This document shows positions 1 to 7,984 of a stretch of 42,075 nucleotides of DNA, in pieces. The DNA is from Faecalicatena fissicatena. Its GTDB lineage: Bacteria > Bacillota > Clostridia > Lachnospirales > Lachnospiraceae. The translations under genes were made by a program, and so were the position numbers. A model generated the notes under the pieces. It did not search any database, was not told the origin of the DNA, and saw nothing but the letters and a program-made list of their open reading frames with translations. How positions within the stretch are numbered: position 1 is the first letter of the stretch; every line of letters begins with the position of its first letter. The stretch covers positions 1 through 42,075 of the forward strand of contig LDAQ01000039.1 of the NCBI GenBank assembly GCA_001028025.1, in the 5' to 3' direction.

Positions 1-207
1 AAAGGGGTCTGACCCCAATGACCACCGTTTACCAGCAATTCTGAAAATTTAATTTCCGCCCTAATCTCCTTATCCTGCCATCCCCCGGTAAATCTGGATT
101 TGACAGAACTCCTGGGTTTCCCCCTTCATATAACGCAAAAAGATGCCGGATAATTCCCGCATCTTTTCGCTATTATCTGCCAATGGATCGCAAAGGGGTC
201 TGACCCC
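1..207. repeat. 207-bp segment bounded by 16-bp direct repeats with a palindromic core
   Basis: The same 16 bases, AAAGGGGTCTGACCCC, occur at 1-16 and 192-207. Each contains GGGGTC-T-GACCCC, a perfect 6-bp inverted repeat around one base. The minus strand between them keeps short open stretches (for example LADNSEKMRELSGIF) broken by stops, so it may be a decayed gene or a small non-autonomous element. The 192-207 copy is followed on the minus strand by TTT, so it may also end transcripts from the aldolase operon. The left boundary is the window edge, so the full element cannot be judged. Confidence 0.55.
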
Positions 208-234
208 TCTGCAGCCGCCCCCTCTGCAGCCCCC

Positions 235-936
235 TCAGCCAAGTACTACCGGTACTGATTTATATCCTACGCCCATCCTGTCAATTCCCATGTCTATCAG
301 CTGAAGGAAATGTTCCCTGGTCCGTATGCATCCGCTTCCTTTTACTTTTGCCTTTCCATCCACTTCCTCCAGAATTACCCGGATGATTTCCGGTGCAGCG
401 CCGTGGGCTTCAAATCCGGTGAGAAAACCGGTGCTGGTTTTCACAAAATCCACTCCCGCATCCATACAGCAATGGCATCCACGCCTTATCTGCTCCTCGC
501 TTAAAGCATCTGTTTCCAGAATGACTTTGATTTCTCTGCCATATTTGTGGGCCGCTTCTGCACACTTTTTCAGGTCTTCTGTGACTTTATCGTATAATCC
601 TGCTCTGAGCCAGCCGAAATTTGCTACTATATCCACTTCTTTTACAGTATCGTATTTTGCTGCGTCTTCAATCTGCTGTACACGGGATTCTGTTGAGCTT
701 GTTCCAAATGGAAAATCTGTTACCGGGCAGAGCATGGTGTCCGTTCCCTTTACGTATGGTTCACACAGTTCCATATAACCGGGGTTAATGCAGATCGTTG
801 CACAGCCGAGCTTCACCCCGTCTTTGGTCAGTTCAATAATCTCTTCCTCTGTGAATTCCGGCTTTAACACGGAATAATCAATGTATGCGGCCAGCTCTCT
901 GGTTGTCATTTCACATGCCTTTTTATCAGGTTTCAT
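235..936 (-). CDS. deoC: Deoxyribose-phosphate aldolase
   Basis: This 233-residue class I aldolase cleaves 2-deoxyribose 5-phosphate to glyceraldehyde 3-phosphate and acetaldehyde. The family residues are present: Asp102 in EVDIVANFG, Schiff-base Lys166 in VDFVKTSTGF and Lys199 in KAKVKGSG, close to D102/K167/K201 of the E. coli enzyme. The start at 936 is chosen because AGGAGGA (943-949) precedes it by 6 bases; an upstream ATG at 966 lacks such a site. It is the last gene of the leftward transporter-kinase operon, 154 bases after the kinase. That gap contains a small hairpin, AACTCT-CAATA-AGAGTT. The substitution of VANFG for the usual V-I-N-x-G leaves some room for a related phosphosugar substrate. 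Confidence 0.9.
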   Translation of the reverse strand: MKPDKKACEMTTRELAAYIDYSVLKPEFTEEEIIELTKDGVKLGCATICINPGYMELCEPYVKGTDTMLCPVTDFPFGTSSTESRVQQIEDAAKYDTVKEVDIVANFGWLRAGLYDKVTEDLKKCAEAAHKYGREIKVILETDALSEEQIRRGCHCCMDAGVDFVKTSTGFLTGFEAHGAAPEIIRVILEEVDGKAKVKGSGCIRTREHFLQLIDMGIDRMGVGYKSVPVVLG

Positions 937-1090
937 TTTGTCTCCTCCTATTGCCTTTTTTATCATTTATTATCAACTCTTATTGAGAGTTAATTTCTAT
1001 ATCAGCATACTGAATGCTTATAAGATACCAGGAATTTCCCTTTATGATCAGCCCCGGAACCACTGATCAGTAAATATCCGTAATCATCAG

Positions 1091-2056
1091 TTACACAATC
1101 ATCTCCTGCTTCTCTAAAAACTCCCTGATCTCCGGTAAAGATGGTGAGCCGTTTGTGCCGCCCCGCTTTGTGGCAGCCAGCGCACCAGCAGCATTCGCGA
1201 ATCTCAGGATCTCCGGAAAATCTTCTGGGATAATCCTGTCGATACCGCCCTTCTTCTTAATCCCGAAGAGAAGCCCTGCAAAAAAACTATCCCCCGCGCC
1301 CGTAGTATCTACTGCTTCGATCTTATAAGACGGGATCAGCCCGGATCTTCCATTCATATAGTAAAAAGAGCCTTTCTCACCCAGCGTAATAATTATGATT
1401 CTGCATCCAAACCCCGCGAGAACTTCCGCCGCTTCCCGCCAGTTTGCAGTACCTGCAAGCAGGCACGCTTCCTCCTCCGATGATTTATAAAGCGTGACAT
1501 AGGGAAGTGTCTCCCGCATAATACGTATCATTTCCTCTTCACTGTTCCAGAGATTATATCTGTAATTTACATCCAGCACGATGGGAATATTTTTATCGTA
1601 CACCGCGCGCAGAAGCCGCCATGTTGCGGACCGAACAGGCTCATCTGTCATACTCATTCCCGAAAAACCGGCCATGGAAGATTCCAGCACCTTCCCGATT
1701 GGCACTTCACTCTCCTGCAGCCAGAGATCCGCACCGAACCGCCTGGAAAAACTAAAACTTCTCTCTCCGTCTTCCCTCAGCGTCACAAATGCCTGTGTCG
1801 TAAAATGCAGCGGATCCATGACACATCCGTCCATACTGACGCCATGCCCCTCCATTTTTTCCCGGATCAGCCGGCCCATACAGTCCTCGCCGATCTTTCC
1901 CACAAACAACGTATTCAGCCCCAGCTTGCTTCCTGCCGTCAGAAGATTGGCCACCGTTCCGCCCACCTCACACTGGTAAACGGGAGCCTCCGGAGTATAC
2001 TGAGGCGCCGGGATAAAATCAATCAGGGCATCCCCGATTGCACATAAATCATACAT
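1091..2056 (-). CDS. PfkB-family carbohydrate kinase
   Basis: A 321-residue ribokinase/fructokinase-type kinase that transfers phosphate from ATP to an imported sugar. The N-terminal PfkB signature is at about residues 32-60 (GGTVANLL through VGKIGED), and the C-terminal signature DTTGAGDSFFAGLL is at about 250-264, with catalytic base Asp256 in GAGD. A GAGGTGG ribosome binding site precedes the ATG at 2056. It follows the ABC ATPase gene by 15 bases and so belongs to that operon. Its likely role is to make the phosphosugar cleaved by the downstream DeoC-type aldolase. The exact sugar cannot be read from the sequence; deoxyribose, ribose and fructose kinases share this fold. Confidence 0.85.
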   Translation of the reverse strand: MYDLCAIGDALIDFIPAPQYTPEAPVYQCEVGGTVANLLTAGSKLGLNTLFVGKIGEDCMGRLIREKMEGHGVSMDGCVMDPLHFTTQAFVTLREDGERSFSFSRRFGADLWLQESEVPIGKVLESSMAGFSGMSMTDEPVRSATWRLLRAVYDKNIPIVLDVNYRYNLWNSEEEMIRIMRETLPYVTLYKSSEEEACLLAGTANWREAAEVLAGFGCRIIIITLGEKGSFYYMNGRSGLIPSYKIEAVDTTGAGDSFFAGLLFGIKKKGGIDRIIPEDFPEILRFANAAGALAATKRGGTNGSPSLPEIREFLEKQEMIV

Positions 2057-2071
2057 ACTGCCACCTCGTCC

Positions 2072-3547
2072 TTAATTTGTTGCAAATGTCATCAGCGTTT
2101 CTTCCGAGCATTCGTCAATATCAAACAGCCCTGTCTGACGTCCCTCATTCATCACCATAATGCGGTCGCAGGTTCCCAGAAGCTCCGGAAGTTCCGAAGA
2201 AACCATAATAATCGAAAGCCCTTTCTCAATCAGCTGGTTTAAAATCTCATAGATCTCTTCCTTCGCTCCCACATCCACGCCTCTGGTCGGCTCATCCACC
2301 AGGAGAATCTTGCAGTCTGCCGCAATCCATTTGGACAGCACCACCTTCTGCTGGTTGCCGCCGCTCATAAAATTCGTAATCGTATGCGGTGAACCTGGCC
2401 GTATGTGAAATGTCTCAATATACTTTCTGGTTACTTCCGCTTCTTTTCCCGGCGTCAGCCTGCCGAAACGGTTCTTATACTTCCTGAGCGCAGGCACAGT
2501 CATATTGAAAATCATATTCTGCTGGAGCATCAGCCCCTCCGCCTTCCGCTCCTCAGGAACGATTCCCAGCCCCGCCAGGATACCTTCTTTAACATTTTTG
2601 AAATTCACAGCTTTGCCTTCCAGCTCCACAGTACCTTCATCTATGGGATCCGCGCCGATAACCGCCCTCAGAATCTCCGAGCGTCCGGCCCCGGCCAGGC
2701 CTGCAATCCCCAGAATCTCGCCCTTATGCAGGTCAAAATTAATATTCTCAATAACCCCTTTTCTGGTCATTCCTCTGACCGAAAGCACGACCTCGCCCAT
2801 ATTTCTCGTTCTTTTCGGGTAAATATCCTTCACATCGCGCCCTACCATCTTGCTGACCAGTAACTCCGTTGTGTACTGCTCTGCCGGGCCACTCTCCACC
2901 AGCCTTCCGTCCTTCATAATGGTCAGGTTCGTGCACAGCTCAAAAATCTCCTTCAGCCGGTGTGATATGTAGATAAATGTGACTCCCTCCGACGCCAGCC
3001 GCTTCACAATATCAAATAACCCCTCCAGCTCACTGTCTCCCAGAACCGCCGTAGGTTCATCCAACACTACAATCTTGGCATTGCGGGACATGGCCTTGGC
3101 TATCTCCACCATTTGCCTTTTAGCAACACTCAGATCTTCCACCACCGCACGGGCATCCAGATCCAGCTTTAATTCCTCCAGAACCGCTTTTGCATCCTGT
3201 TCCATTTTCTTATAATCAATCTTTCCCATACGGGTTTTCGGATATCTGCCCAGAAAAATATTCTCAGCTACAGTACGGTGAGGCAGCAGCATCAGCTCCT
3301 GATAAATAACCGCAATCCCCTTTTCAATCATTTTTCCAGGTGATGTATTCTCAATCTTTTCTCCGTCCAGCAGAATCTCCCCGCTGTCCAGAGAATAAGC
3401 ACCCGATAAAATCTTCATCAGAGTAGACTTTCCGGCACCGTTCTCGCCGACCAGCGCATGGATCTCACCCTTTTCAACAGAAATCGATATATCGTCCAGC
3501 GCCTTCACCCCCGGAAAACTTTTTGAAATATGGTTCATTTTGAGCAT
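2072..3547 (-). CDS. Ribose-type sugar ABC importer, double ATPase subunit
   Basis: A 491-residue RbsA/MglA-type protein with two nucleotide-binding domains. The first Walker A is GENGAGKST (about 34-42), with the degenerate signature LSVAKRQM and Walker B VVLDEPTAVL. The second half has the degenerate P-loop GLAGAGRSE, the good signature MSGGNQQK and LLVDEPTRGVD. One canonical and one degenerate site is the norm for this family. The ATG at 3547 is preferred over a GTG nine bases upstream because AGGAGG directly abuts the GTG but lies 8 bases from the ATG. It follows the binding-protein gene by 22 bases. It powers uptake through the 4643-5617 permease. Confidence 0.92.
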   Translation of the reverse strand: MLKMNHISKSFPGVKALDDISISVEKGEIHALVGENGAGKSTLMKILSGAYSLDSGEILLDGEKIENTSPGKMIEKGIAVIYQELMLLPHRTVAENIFLGRYPKTRMGKIDYKKMEQDAKAVLEELKLDLDARAVVEDLSVAKRQMVEIAKAMSRNAKIVVLDEPTAVLGDSELEGLFDIVKRLASEGVTFIYISHRLKEIFELCTNLTIMKDGRLVESGPAEQYTTELLVSKMVGRDVKDIYPKRTRNMGEVVLSVRGMTRKGVIENINFDLHKGEILGIAGLAGAGRSEILRAVIGADPIDEGTVELEGKAVNFKNVKEGILAGLGIVPEERKAEGLMLQQNMIFNMTVPALRKYKNRFGRLTPGKEAEVTRKYIETFHIRPGSPHTITNFMSGGNQQKVVLSKWIAADCKILLVDEPTRGVDVGAKEEIYEILNQLIEKGLSIIMVSSELPELLGTCDRIMVMNEGRQTGLFDIDECSEETLMTFATN

Positions 3548-3569
3548 CGCTGCCACCTCCTGTGCCTGC

Positions 3570-4583
3570 TTACAGTCCTTTTCCTATCCAGTCTTTTACA
3601 TTGTCCTTATCAACAATCGTCGTATCCAGTTCCCAGCGGGTATCCACTCCATCGCCCTCAAGAATCTCATATGCAGCCTGCATTCCTTCAGGTGCACAGT
3701 ATGGATAAACAACAGTAAAGAACATATTACCGTCTTCTATCTCTGAAAATGCAACTTCCGTTCCGTCCATTCCAACAATCAGAATGCCTTCATCATCACG
3801 CCCTGCCGCACGCAGCGATTCCAGTGCGCCCAGTGCCATCTCATCATTGTGGCAGTAGATCGCGTCAATCTCGCCAGGTCCGAATCTCTGCAGAGTATCA
3901 TCCATAAATGCCATCGCATCTTCACGGAGATAGTCGCAGTACTGTGTTGCAATCACTTCCATGTCTGGGTATTCCTTTTCCAGCTGTTCTGCAAATCCGT
4001 CGTGACGGTCGATTGTTGCCGAAGCCCCTGCCGTTCCCTGAACCTCTACGATCTTACCCTTCTTATCCAGCGCCTCTGCCAGCTTATCCGCGGAAGCTAC
4101 GCCCATGGGTTTATTCTCCGCACCTATAAAGCAGGTCACATCACACTCTACATTTCTGTCCAGAGTGACAACCGGGATCCCCTGCTTCATCGCCTTCTCG
4201 CATACTGGTGTCAGCGCGTCCGAAGTCAGCGGAGAGATCAGCAGTAAATCAATCCCGCGGGCCAGAAGGTCTTCCACATCCTGTACCTGAGTCGCCGAAT
4301 CATTCTGACCATCCGTTGTAATACATTCAAATTCCGGATAATTTTCCTCTGCATATTTTACATTTTCATCCACCATGGCTACACGGAAGGGATGATTCAT
4401 GGTCCCCTGTGAGACACCGATTACAAACTTCTTGTCTCCGCTGTCAGAAGCTTTGTCCTTATCTGCCTTCTTGTCCGCCTCTTTTGTTTCCTTTGTCTCT
4501 TTGGATGCCCCATTGCTGCACCCTGCCGCCATCGTTACCGCCATTGCCATACACAACATTACACTGAATATCTTCTTTTTCAT
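3570..4583 (-). CDS. Sugar ABC importer substrate-binding lipoprotein (RbsB-like)
   Basis: A 337-residue periplasmic-binding-protein type 1 (Peripla_BP_4) lipoprotein. The N-terminus has a Lys-rich start, a hydrophobic segment and a lipobox ending AAGC (Cys22), followed by a charged Lys/Glu/Asp-rich linker typical of Gram-positive lipoproteins. The mature domain starts FVIGVSQGTMNHPF and contains TTDGQND, LLISPLTSDAL, TLDRNV and YCHNDEMALGAL, all typical of ribose/galactose/xylitol-type binders. AGGAGG lies upstream of the ATG. It sits between the permease and ATPase genes; the 59-base gap before it holds a small hairpin (AGCAC-CCGT-GTGCT). The ligand is not predictable beyond a monosaccharide or polyol. 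Confidence 0.92.
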   Translation of the reverse strand: MKKKIFSVMLCMAMAVTMAAGCSNGASKETKETKEADKKADKDKASDSGDKKFVIGVSQGTMNHPFRVAMVDENVKYAEENYPEFECITTDGQNDSATQVQDVEDLLARGIDLLLISPLTSDALTPVCEKAMKQGIPVVTLDRNVECDVTCFIGAENKPMGVASADKLAEALDKKGKIVEVQGTAGASATIDRHDGFAEQLEKEYPDMEVIATQYCDYLREDAMAFMDDTLQRFGPGEIDAIYCHNDEMALGALESLRAAGRDDEGILIVGMDGTEVAFSEIEDGNMFFTVVYPYCAPEGMQAAYEILEGDGVDTRWELDTTIVDKDNVKDWIGKGL

Positions 4584-4642
4584 TCACCTTTCCTCCTTTT
4601 GTGAATTTGATATGTACTAAAGCACCCGTGTGCTGTTAGTCC

Positions 4643-5617
4643 TTACTTATTTTTCTTCGTTCTTCGCTCCAAAAGAACTGCAAGAATAATGATGACACCC
4701 TGTATAACCTTCTGAATGAACGGGGAGATTCCCATCAGGTTCAGAATATTATTAATAACAGAGATCAGACATGCACCAATCAGCGTACCTGCTACGCTTC
4801 CGCTGCCTCCTGCCGTACTTGCGCCGCCGATATAAACCATAGCCAGAGCGTCCAGTTCATAGCCCTCGCCTGCTTCCGGCTGTCCGATCCCAAGCCTGGA
4901 TATAAAAATGATAGCAGACAATGCGGACAGAAAACCGGTAATCACAAAGCACAACGTCTCCACTTTTTTCGTGTTAATGCCGCACAGCCTGGCCGCCTCA
5001 CGGCTGTCTCCCAGCGCATAAACACTGCGCCCGAACTCTGTGTACTTCAATACGTAAAATGCAACTGCAAATACCGCCAGAAATATGTACACCGGTACCG
5101 GAACCCCCAGGATACTGCCCTGTCCCAGAAAAGAAAAGTCTATACCGGAATCACGCCAGTTCTGTGGGGAACCATTTGCAATGTATCTCGCTACTCCGCG
5201 CAGAGCCGTCATCGTGCCCAGCGTCATAATAAATGGTGCCAGTTTACCCACGGTAACGCCGATTCCGTTGATCAGCCCAAGGACAACTCCGATCAGCAGG
5301 CTTGCTGCCACAGTTACCACCGGGTTAAGTCCCTTCTGCATCATAATAGCAGCGGAAACAGCTGCCACACCGACCGTGGAACCGACCGACAAATCTACGC
5401 CGCCGGTTAGAACAACAAATGTCATCCCCATCGCAATAATTCCGTTCAGGGAAACCGAACGCACCACATTCACCATATTGGCCGGCCTCAGAAAATTAGG
5501 GGAAATAATAGCTGCAATTATACAAATTAAAATTAATGCCCACAGAATTCCCATTGCCTTTAAATTTTTAATAAGCGAACTATTTTCGCTTACTTTCGTT
5601 GTCTTACCTTTCCCCAT
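4643..5617 (-). CDS. Sugar ABC importer permease (RbsC-like)
   Basis: A 324-residue BPD_transp_2 permease. Multiple hydrophobic segments begin at ILWALILICIIAAIIS, and the family segment TGGVDLSVGSTVG is near residue 75, with GINGIG-like and GGASTAGGSGSVAGT motifs further on. The ATG at 5617 is chosen because AGGAGG followed by TTAATT precedes it; the longer reading frame to 5644 has no such site. It is the first gene of the operon, with the promoter and a palindromic operator candidate just upstream. Placing the permease first, before the binding protein, is less usual than the ATPase-permease-binding protein order of rbs operons. Confidence 0.92.
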   Translation of the reverse strand: MGKGKTTKVSENSSLIKNLKAMGILWALILICIIAAIISPNFLRPANMVNVVRSVSLNGIIAMGMTFVVLTGGVDLSVGSTVGVAAVSAAIMMQKGLNPVVTVAASLLIGVVLGLINGIGVTVGKLAPFIMTLGTMTALRGVARYIANGSPQNWRDSGIDFSFLGQGSILGVPVPVYIFLAVFAVAFYVLKYTEFGRSVYALGDSREAARLCGINTKKVETLCFVITGFLSALSAIIFISRLGIGQPEAGEGYELDALAMVYIGGASTAGGSGSVAGTLIGACLISVINNILNLMGISPFIQKVIQGVIIILAVLLERRTKKNK

Positions 5618-5642
5618 AATTAACCTCCTGTTTATTTGTCTC

Positions 5643-5659
5643 AAATGTATGATACATTT
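5643..5659. promoter_or_regulatory. 17-bp perfect palindrome, operator candidate
   Basis: AAATGTATGATACATTT is a perfect inverted repeat, 8 bp around a central G. It starts one base downstream of the -10 box on the transcribed side and ends 26 bases before the permease start, so it covers the expected transcription start. A repressor bound here would block the operon. The ATGTAT/ATACAT half-sites resemble GntR-type operators, but no regulator gene is adjacent. Confidence 0.6.
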
Positions 5660-5688
5660 AATATATATTATTCATTTAATATTGTCAA
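5660..5688 (-). promoter_or_regulatory. Sigma-A type promoter of the sugar importer operon
   Basis: On the minus strand TTGACA (5683-5688) is followed after exactly 17 bases by TATATT (5660-5665). It is oriented to transcribe the permease-to-aldolase operon, with the start expected inside the 5643-5659 palindrome. Confidence 0.75.
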
Positions 5689-5823
5689 TAATTTTATAAA
5701 ATTCCGCTAAAAACTAACATTTTGCACAAAAATCATGCAGCAGTTTTTACTAAAATGACGTTTTTTGTCTGCTGCGGAGGGCGGGAAGACGCAGGCAGAA
5801 GTTAGAATCCCTTTACAACCGGG

Positions 5824-5869
5824 TAAAAAAGGGCGGTCGCCCAGCTAAATATAGCCCGAACGACAGCCC
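5824..5869 (-). terminator. Possible terminator after the BclB-like remnant
   Basis: On the minus strand GGGC-T-GTCG pairs with CGAC-C-GCCC around a loop that contains a second small stem (GCTA/TAGC), and the run ends in six T. It lies 38 bases downstream of the remnant's stop codon, in the right orientation. Confidence 0.45.
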
Positions 5870-5906
5870 CTGATTTTAAATGCATTAAGAAACTATTGGT
5901 ATTTAT

Positions 5907-6257
5907 TTAAGTGATCGCAAGACCTGCACTTGCATACCCTGTGACTGTATTAACCAGATTCAGTCCGATTGCTGTTGCCGAAAATACGAGCATCAGCCGC
6001 GTTTGTGGCGTTACATTGATGTTTAGTCCAGTAACAGATCCCGTCAGTAATGTTCCGATTGATAGGGCCCCACTCAAAGACGGTGAGAGATTTAGCAGGG
6101 TTCCAGCTATCGTTGAAAAAGTATTATTTGGTACCGTTGACTGGTATATCTGAGCTCTTATAATAACTGACGAACCAACTAATGACAGTGCTACAGTTGT
6201 GCTGAAAAATGCACTTAATGATGTTATTGTACCGGCTCTTGGTATCTGAAAAGCGTT
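5907..6257 (-). pseudogene. C-terminal fragment of a BclB-like spore-surface glycoprotein
   Basis: A stop-to-stop frame of about 116 codons has no start codon at its left-hand end; TAA at 6258-6260 closes it on the N-terminal side. It encodes about 110 residues that I recognise as the conserved C-terminal domain of BclB-type exosporium glycoproteins. Recognisable pieces are IPRAGTITSLSAFFSTT, LVGSSVIIRAQIYQS, PNNTFSTIAGT, GLNINVTPQTRLMLVFSA and LNLVNTVTGYASAGL. The usual collagen-like G-x-y region is absent upstream: 6258-6404 holds only short frames. It is therefore an orphan domain or decayed gene between two sugar-metabolism transcription units. Confidence 0.75.
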
Positions 6258-6404
6258 TTAATGAGAATGGAGACATATAATTCCAGAACGAGAAGTAGTC
6301 GTATTTATCTACCTCAAGAATACCCCAATGAATTTTTGAAATACAGTAATTTCAAACAGAGAGGCTTGGAATGACAAAAAAATTACTGATTATTTACGAT
6401 TCTT
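6258..6404. other. Intergenic spacer with no supported gene
   Basis: Between the remnant and the epimerase there is one 37-codon forward frame (6261-6374), without a ribosome binding site or recognisable similarity. I see no terminator hairpin with a T-run for the epimerase. Confidence 0.4.
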
Positions 6405-7454
6405 TTACTGTTTCCTTACAGAAAAGGCATAGATTGTGGTGGATCTAAATACATCCTCCTTGCGAAACACCGGCGAACAAAATCCGGGACAGTTCACAGC
6501 ATTAGGGACAAACTGGGTTTCCAGGCTCAGGCCGCAGTACCCCTCATACAGGATTCCGTCTTTTCCTGCTGCCGGTTTCTCCTCTATATTGTTGAATATA
6601 ATGAGTGATTCCATATCGGTATATACTTTGAGTTCACGGCCCGATTCCGGATCATACAGCACTGCCGCCGGTCCCTCGTGCCCCTTTGGAAGAACATAGA
6701 ACTCGTCGTACCGTTTCGGCAGATGGCCGAAGTACGGCCCGCTTTCCTTCTCCTCCTGCTCCATCCCTGCCCGAATGGTCCGCGGCACGGTAAAATCAGC
6801 CGGGGTTTCCGCGACACTTTCAGTTCCGCCGCACGGCAGGCCTTCTTCATCCCTGCTGGCTTTCTGATCTGTGTTTATAACAAGAATCTGATCCCTCGCA
6901 TCTTTTCCCGATAAATTAAAATACACATGATTTGTGGGGCTGATTACTGTAGTATCTTCTGGAAAGAATTCGTAGGAAAGAGACAGCCTCGCATCATCAT
7001 CGAAGCAAAAAGATAGCCGGGCATCCACCCCGCATCCAAATCCGCCCTCACCTTCATCGTATACATGGAAAGTCACTGTATTATTTTCTTCATCCGCAGA
7101 TGCTTCAAACAACCTGTGCGCATAATTGCCGCCGGCGCCGTGCAGAAAATGCCCGGCCATATTGCAGTCAAGATGCAGTTCTTTTCCATCCACTGTGCAT
7201 CTCCCGTGTTTAATCCGGTTTGCCACTCTGCCGATGGTACTGCCCTCGCATGTCATATTTTCTTCCAGAGCCCTCCCGTCGGCTGTGCCCATCACCACAT
7301 CACCCAATTTCCCATTTCGGTCCAACACGCAAATCTTATGAATGGATGCCCCATAGTTCAATAGCTGGACATACTCTCCTCTGGTGTTGTAAATCGTATA
7401 GCTATATATAATTCTTCCGTCTTTCAAACGGTCAAAAACTCCTAATCGTATCAT
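6405..7454 (-). CDS. galM: Aldose 1-epimerase (mutarotase)
   Basis: A 349-residue GalM-family enzyme that interconverts alpha and beta anomers of free sugars so that kinases can use them. Family motifs are GRVANRIKHGR (about 76-86), LHGAGG (104-109), ISPTNHVYFNLSG with catalytic acid His176, KRYDEFYVL with Asp250, and LSLETQFVPNAVNCPGF with catalytic base Glu312. The length matches the family. AGGAGGG stands a few bases before the ATG at 7454. It is transcribed separately, upstream of the deoxyribose-like operon and on the same strand, and may supply the correct anomer to that pathway. GalM enzymes are broad, so galactose or glucose are equally possible substrates. Confidence 0.9.
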   Translation of the reverse strand: MIRLGVFDRLKDGRIIYSYTIYNTRGEYVQLLNYGASIHKICVLDRNGKLGDVVMGTADGRALEENMTCEGSTIGRVANRIKHGRCTVDGKELHLDCNMAGHFLHGAGGNYAHRLFEASADEENNTVTFHVYDEGEGGFGCGVDARLSFCFDDDARLSLSYEFFPEDTTVISPTNHVYFNLSGKDARDQILVINTDQKASRDEEGLPCGGTESVAETPADFTVPRTIRAGMEQEEKESGPYFGHLPKRYDEFYVLPKGHEGPAAVLYDPESGRELKVYTDMESLIIFNNIEEKPAAGKDGILYEGYCGLSLETQFVPNAVNCPGFCSPVFRKEDVFRSTTIYAFSVRKQ

Positions 7455-7760
7455 ATGCCCCCTCCTGTCATCTTTTAAGTATCAGGTTCATTATAGAAAG
7501 AAATCTTTCCTCCTCACAGCAGGCATATTCTAGAAAATGTGTAATAATTTAATAGAAATTTTCTTGAATTCACAGGCAGATCATGTTAAATTAAATGCAC
7601 CTGGATGGAAACCAACCGGGCACATTTCAAACATTCTTTATATCTAATCATAATGGAGATTTTCATTCTTTTGGGCAAATTCGTCCGATAATTCAATGTT
7701 TGAAAAAGAATAAAGGCTTACAGAGGCAGAAACAGGTGATGCTTATTGGCAGAGTAGATA
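7455..7760. other. Intergenic region upstream of galM with no supported gene
   Basis: The region is AT-rich. A forward frame from 7595 reads into the repeat at 7761 and has no ribosome binding site. If the repeat and one CTAG are removed, the frame would continue to a TAG ending a few bases before the nuclease gene, so it could be a small gene split by insertion. That is speculative. No clear promoter was identified. Confidence 0.3.
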
Positions 7761-7926
7761 CTAGAGCGTGTTTGAAAATTCATTGCTGCAATATGCCGCC
7801 CCACTTCACGGTCTATTTACTGCCGAATCCAGTCAACGTAGCCCACTACGCCTCCTGAATTTGGCAGTAAATCCCCCGCAAACTGGGACAACATCTTGCA
7901 ACAAGCAATTTTCAAACACGCTCTAG
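7761..7926 (+). mobile_element. 166-bp palindromic MITE-like element, copy 1
   Basis: The ends are CTAGAGCGTGTTTGAAAATT and its exact reverse complement. Inside, ATTTACTGCC pairs with GGCAGTAAAT, and the centre is CGTAG-CCCA-CTACG, so the whole element can fold into one long hairpin. There is no coding capacity. Both ends are CTAG, which may be a 4-bp target duplication. The reverse complement of this copy matches 9046-9211 at about 163 of 166 positions. Confidence 0.85.
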
Positions 7927-7984
7927 TACATCAGTATGTAATGATATTTTTATGCAGACAAATCAGACCAGGAGAAAATAGAAT

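Noticed and set aside
937..1090. Separate promoter for deoC in the gap after the kinase gene
   Set aside because: Only a small hairpin and AT-rich sequence were seen; no convincing -35/-10 pair.
6261..6374. 37-codon forward frame beside the BclB-like remnant
   Set aside because: No ribosome binding site and no recognisable sequence.
7595..7858. 87-codon forward frame before the Rpn gene
   Set aside because: It lacks a ribosome binding site, runs through the 166-bp repeat and resembles no family I know; kept only as a possible split remnant.
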